Source: a virus
Direction: 5' to 3' (one strand)
Virus record (IMG/VR): IMGVR_UViG_3300035487_000975
Coordinates: 1 to 20,250 of that record
Length of the DNA stretch: 20,250 bases
Made by a program: the position numbers and the translations under genes. Below, one piece after another: positions 16,468 through 20,250 of this stretch; position 1 is the stretch's first letter, and each line of letters starts with the position of its first letter. A model generated the notes under the pieces. It saw only the letters and a program-made list of their open reading frames with translations, had not been told where the DNA came from and searched no databases.

Positions 16468-16485
16468 TATCATTCTAAAATGATA
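16468..16485 (+). other. Small hairpin between hydrolase and giant structural gene
   Basis: A perfect 7-bp inverted repeat TATCATT/AATGATA with a 4-base loop lies in the 87-base gap after the hydrolase. No T run follows, so it is not a standard terminator. It could be an RNA processing or regulatory structure, or chance in AT-rich DNA. Confidence 0.3.
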
Positions 16486-16492
16486 TATAAAC

Positions 16493-16506
16493 TATTTATC
16501 AATAAA
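16493..16506 (+). promoter_or_regulatory. Near copy of the TATTTATAATAAA motif (copy 3)
   Basis: TATTTATCAATAAA differs from the two exact copies by one inserted base and begins 21 bases before the ATG at 16514, the same distance as copy 1. It may give the giant structural gene its own late promoter. Inference only. Confidence 0.3.
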
Positions 16507-16513
16507 AGAAACG

Positions 16514-19500
16514 ATGTCTAAATCATATAGAATAAGGACCGAACCCGGGGTCGATAAATCACTTAACGTACAAATTGAGCAGGATTTCGAATATTTGGAA
16601 ATCTTATCGTTAAAATTATTACAAAGTGAAATATACACTAGACAATGTTCCGACTATGGGGTTATTATTGGTCGTGTTAGTGTAAATAACGGTTTTGGTA
16701 TTCCAAATGCTAAAGTTTCTATCTTTATTCCTCTTGAAAGTGAGGATGAGGAAAACCCTATTATTAGTGAATTATACCCTTATAAGACATTAAACGATGT
16801 TAATGAAGATGGTTATAGATATAATTTATTACCATATAAAAATTCGTATAATGGACATAGGGCCACAGGAACGTTTTTTGATAGGAATGATGTGTTAGTT
16901 GACCCTAATTTAATTGAAGTTTTTGATAAGTACTACAAGTATACTGCCACAACTAATGACAGTGGTGATTTTATGTTATTTGGGGTTCCTGTCGGGAGTC
17001 ACCAAATTGTAATGGATGTTGATTTATCGGATATTGGGGAGTTTTCTTTATCACCTCAGGATTTAATTAGAATGGGTATTGCTACCGAACAAGAAGTTGC
17101 CGGTACTAATTTTAAAGTTGGTGAAAATTTAAGAGCGTTACCTCAGATTGTTAATATAAATAAGACTATCCAAGTAGAGCCTTTATGGGGTCAAGAAGAC
17201 TTATGTGATTTAGGTATAAATCGAACTGATTTTGATTTAAGTGGGGAGTCTAATATTGATATAAGACCAACATCTGTTTTTATGGGTTCGATTATATCAT
17301 CACCTGATGATTCACCCGTTAGACGAAATTGTAAACCTAAAGGTAAACTAGGTTATCTATGTAATTTAACTACTAATTCAGGTGAAATATTAGCGATTAG
17401 ACAAACTATATTCCAAGATGAAGATGGTAGACCAATATTGGAAAGTGTTGACTTAGACCAAGGAGGTTTGGTTATCGATGAAAATGGTACTTGGTTATTG
17501 GATGTACCTATGAACTTAGATTATGTTACGACTAATGAATTTGGTGAGAAAGTTATATCTAATGACCCAAAAATCGGTATACCTACATCAGGTAAATATC
17601 GTTTTAAAGTTAAATGGGGTCAAACACCCACTCTTAGTGAGCCGGTTAAAAGAGGTTATTTTTTAGTTCCTAATGTTAAGGAATATGGTTGGAATCCGGC
17701 AGGTTCATCAGTTAATCTTACAGACAAAGCAAATTCTTACGCATTTAGTTTAGATTGGGGTGAATACGGAGACGTTAATACACTAACAGGTTTAGCTATG
17801 ATACAAGAAGCTATAGATTGTGAGGATAGATTTTACCCTATGGTTTATAATAAAGTTTATACGGTCTCTCAATTTATTGATGAACAGAGAGAGGGTAGTG
17901 GAATAGAAAGGTATGTTGGTATTAAAAATATTTTAGATGGTGAATGTGACAGTACTAATAATAAATTCCCAACTAACGACGGTAATTTAAGGTTTGATAT
18001 ATTATATATTATTTTTGCATTTATCAGTATTATCCTAACACCAATATTTTTCGCGTTAATAATTCTATTACATTTATTATATTTTACTATTTGGATTCTT
18101 AGAGTTGCTTTAATTCCATTACTAATCTTATGGGCTGCTGCGAAAATAATTAATTATGCGTTATTAATAATTGGGGCTGTTCCATATGCTATAGTTATGA
18201 TAATTGGATTTGCCGCTATGATTGTTTTATATGTAATAATTGGTATCGCTTTAGGTTTACTTCTGGCCCAACTATGGAAGATGGAATTAAAGGGAATATC
18301 TTTACCTTTATTAACTTACCCTGATTGTAAAATGTGTGATTGTAGTGACACTAACGGTTTACCACCTGAGGAAACACCTGACGATGGTGAATATGAAACG
18401 GGGGGGTTAGATGAAAACGAGTTTATTCCGTGTGAAACAATTGTAGTGGACGATACTCCTGTGAATCAACTATATTTAGGTACCTCAATTACACAACTAA
18501 GTACTACTTCAGCATTTAAATATGTTTCTCCAACTGACTCAATCGCTGGACCTTCAGGTATATTATCTTTATTTAACCCTTCTATAAAAGAAGGTATAAC
18601 GAGTCTATTAGCTGGTAATCAATATATTGGAGGTGATACTCCTAGTCCGAGTGGGATAGGTGTACCAACTCCGGTTGAGGTTGTTTATACAAGACCTAGT
18701 AATAATGAAGAGGTGGATTATAGATGGTATCATACCTTAAGTTTACCTATTGCTGACAGGGTAAATCTTTTTAATACTAAAGCCAAATACTTTAATCAGA
18801 ATGCGGGTTATGGTAACCCCGGTGGTGGTGTTAATAGGATGAAAGTGAAATTCAACCCTACTGTTGAACCCGGTAAATCCCATTATGATAATACTATTAT
18901 TTTAATATGTAATAAATCTACTCTAAGTCGTTTTAGTCCGGGACAATTATTATCTTTTCAAAACCCATCTTATTCTAAGGATATTAATGTGAATGAGTTA
19001 CCCGCAATTAATGATTATGGTAACAACTCTGTAACAGGTAGTACAAAAACGGGTGTGATAACTGGTACTACCGGAAACCTCGATAATCCGGGAAAGTTTA
19101 TTATACCTTCAGTTACGGTTAATTGGTCAAGGTTAGATGGTACTGGTAATGATAGTACAACTTACACTAATATTAGTCAACCAACGGGTGATACTCAGAG
19201 TGTTGATTTTCATAAGTTCCCTACTGATATTGAATATTTTCAAGTCATAACGAGTATGACTTATGATGAATTTAATACCGATTGTGTCACACAATTAAGT
19301 AATTCACTTAATGTTAGATATCTTAATAATACAAGTAAAATATATAATACTTCTAATTATAATAGCGGTTTCGTCCAAGTTGGTGATAGTTGTCTTACTT
19401 TTTCACCCAATAGTATATTTTTAACTAAACCTATTGATAATGTTAGAGATACCTCGGAAAACATTGTTTTAATTTTAAATAGGGGTGTTGACCCTTACTC

Positions 19501-20250
19501 GCTTCCTACCGAAATAGAGTACGATTTAAGTCTGATATTTGGTTATAACACTTATGGTAATAAAAAAGTTAGTGGTAATTACAGATTAAATATACCAATT
19601 AATGGTGAGTTTAAAAATGTTAGTCATAAATCAAGTGATTTATCTAACTCTAATGTTAGTACTGACACCTATAGTTCACAAAACTTATATCACGATTCAT
19701 TTCTATATCAACCTTCGTTGGTCTCATATCCAGTACCGTTTCCTGACGGTAGTGGTGTTCCCGGGGCTACCATAGATATAAATATTGGTGAATACAGTGG
19801 TTTTACTTCTAATCTAATTAGTTATTATTCTAGTTTAGATAATAATTCTACGGGTTATAGACCGGATTGTGGTTTTGGTACTACTCCACCACCTGTTAGT
19901 ACATATGGTTATGGTAATGGTGCTGGGTTAAAAGTTAGCAGTAGTAATAGATTTGGTAAAGAGTGGGATACTGATAATACTCTTGGACTCACATTTTTAG
20001 AAGGTTTCGATTCCAATACTACAACCTCCACCCGAAACAGAGGTTATTTTCCAAATGAAATTGTTGAAGGTTCATCTTTGATGGGTATCAATTTTGTAAA
20101 TGAAACAGGTTCATTGAATCTTGAAACAACTCAAACATTTTATTATTCTCCAATTTATAATACAACGGGTAATACATTAGATTATACTTTAGGAAATGGT
20201 GGTTTAGGTAATCAAATAGTGATGAGAGGTGATAGATTACCTATTTCAAC
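16514..20250 (+). CDS. Giant tail/baseplate structural protein with hydrophobic domain (3' end outside window)
   Basis: An uninterrupted frame of 1245 codons runs off the right edge. The ATG follows AATAAAAGAAACG. Residues 48-170 look like a carboxypeptidase-regulatory-like beta domain: VIIGRVSVNNGFGIPNAKVS, then after an insertion TATTNDSGDFMLFGVPVGSH. Residues about 494-588 are almost purely hydrophobic (three or four membrane-spanning helices, with one Arg and one Lys in the middle). A CxxCxC motif follows at 605-610 (CKMCDC), then an acidic stretch (ETPDDGEYETGG). From about 625 on it is Ser/Thr/Asn/Gly-rich and beta-like, as in tail fibres or outer baseplate proteins. Position after gp6 is that of T4 gp7, but I see no convincing sequence match to gp7. 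The structural role is likely from size and location; function is unknown. Confidence 0.8.
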   Translation, partial: MSKSYRIRTEPGVDKSLNVQIEQDFEYLEILSLKLLQSEIYTRQCSDYGVIIGRVSVNNGFGIPNAKVSIFIPLESEDEENPIISELYPYKTLNDVNEDGYRYNLLPYKNSYNGHRATGTFFDRNDVLVDPNLIEVFDKYYKYTATTNDSGDFMLFGVPVGSHQIVMDVDLSDIGEFSLSPQDLIRMGIATEQEVAGTNFKVGENLRALPQIVNINKTIQVEPLWGQEDLCDLGINRTDFDLSGESNIDIRPTSVFMGSIISSPDDSPVRRNCKPKGKLGYLCNLTTNSGEILAIRQTIFQDEDGRPILESVDLDQGGLVIDENGTWLLDVPMNLDYVTTNEFGEKVISNDPKIGIPTSGKYRFKVKWGQTPTLSEPVKRGYFLVPNVKEYGWNPAGSSVNLTDKANSYAFSLDWGEYGDVNTLTGLAMIQEAIDCEDRFYPMVYNKVYTVSQFIDEQREGSGIERYVGIKNILDGECDSTNNKFPTNDGNLRFDILYIIFAFISIILTPIFFALIILLHLLYFTIWILRVALIPLLILWAAAKIINYALLIIGAVPYAIVMIIGFAAMIVLYVIIGIALGLLLAQLWKMELKGISLPLLTYPDCKMCDCSDTNGLPPEETPDDGEYETGGLDENEFIPCETIVVDDTPVNQLYLGTSITQLSTTSAFKYVSPTDSIAGPSGILSLFNPSIKEGITSLLAGNQYIGGDTPSPSGIGVPTPVEVVYTRPSNNEEVDYRWYHTLSLPIADRVNLFNTKAKYFNQNAGYGNPGGGVNRMKVKFNPTVEPGKSHYDNTIILICNKSTLSRFSPGQLLSFQNPSYSKDINVNELPAINDYGNNSVTGSTKTGVITGTTGNLDNPGKFIIPSVTVNWSRLDGTGNDSTTYTNISQPTGDTQSVDFHKFPTDIEYFQVITSMTYDEFNTDCVTQLSNSLNVRYLNNTSKIYNTSNYNSGFVQVGDSCLTFSPNSIFLTKPIDNVRDTSENIVLILNRGVDPYSLPTEIEYDLSLIFGYNTYGNKKVSGNYRLNIPINGEFKNVSHKSSDLSNSNVSTDTYSSQNLYHDSFLYQPSLVSYPVPFPDGSGVPGATIDINIGEYSGFTSNLISYYSSLDNNSTGYRPDCGFGTTPPPVSTYGYGNGAGLKVSSSNRFGKEWDTDNTLGLTFLEGFDSNTTTSTRNRGYFPNEIVEGSSLMGINFVNETGSLNLETTQTFYYSPIYNTTGNTLDYTLGNGGLGNQIVMRGDRLPIS

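Overview
The window is AT-rich and every convincing gene lies on the + strand with short gaps, as in a tailed-phage genome. The gene set marks it as a T4-related (myovirus-type, contractile-tail) phage. It has a gp32-like single-strand binding protein, a UvsX-type recombinase, a T4 RNase H-type 5' nuclease, a gp41-type DnaB helicase, class Ia ribonucleotide reductase (NrdB and NrdA), and gp25- and gp6-type baseplate wedge proteins. The host was probably a member of the Bacteroidetes. The promoter ahead of the gp32-like gene has the -33 TTG / -7 TAnnTTTG form of that phylum, and start codons are preceded by A-rich leaders rather than clear Shine-Dalgarno sequences. All fifteen complete genes end in TAA.

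Layout. (1) 1-4708: a very large tail or baseplate-hub-like protein that probably begins left of the window, followed by two small unknown proteins, one of them acidic and coiled-coil. A hairpin terminator closes this block at about 4737-4763. (2) 4772-10317: the DNA replication and recombination block, opened by a strong Bacteroidetes-type promoter. The order is gp32-like SSB, its own terminator, a small helical protein, UvsX, the 5' nuclease, a single-pass membrane protein, an unknown 150-residue protein, and the gp41-like helicase. (3) 10399-13124: nrdB then nrdA for dNTP supply, closed by a terminator at about 13143-13181. (4) 13229 to the right edge: baseplate wedge genes (gp25-like, gp6-like), a membrane-anchored alpha/beta hydrolase, and the first 1245 codons of a giant structural protein that runs off the window.

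Working together: the SSB, UvsX, nuclease and helicase are parts of a T4-style replisome and recombination machine fed by the phage reductase. The flanking genes build the tail and baseplate. The most unusual part is 15548-20250. There a predicted membrane-bound serine hydrolase sits between a baseplate wedge gene and a giant protein that combines an N-terminal carboxypeptidase-regulatory-like beta domain, about 95 strongly hydrophobic residues and a CxxCxC motif. I suggest, as inference only, that these two genes act on or in the host envelope. A second notable point is that the gp32-like SSB ends in DDMPF, like the tip of bacterial SSB, and has no cysteine for the gp32 zinc site. No tRNA, CRISPR array, insertion sequence or attachment site was seen, and no gene-free stretch exceeds 300 bases.
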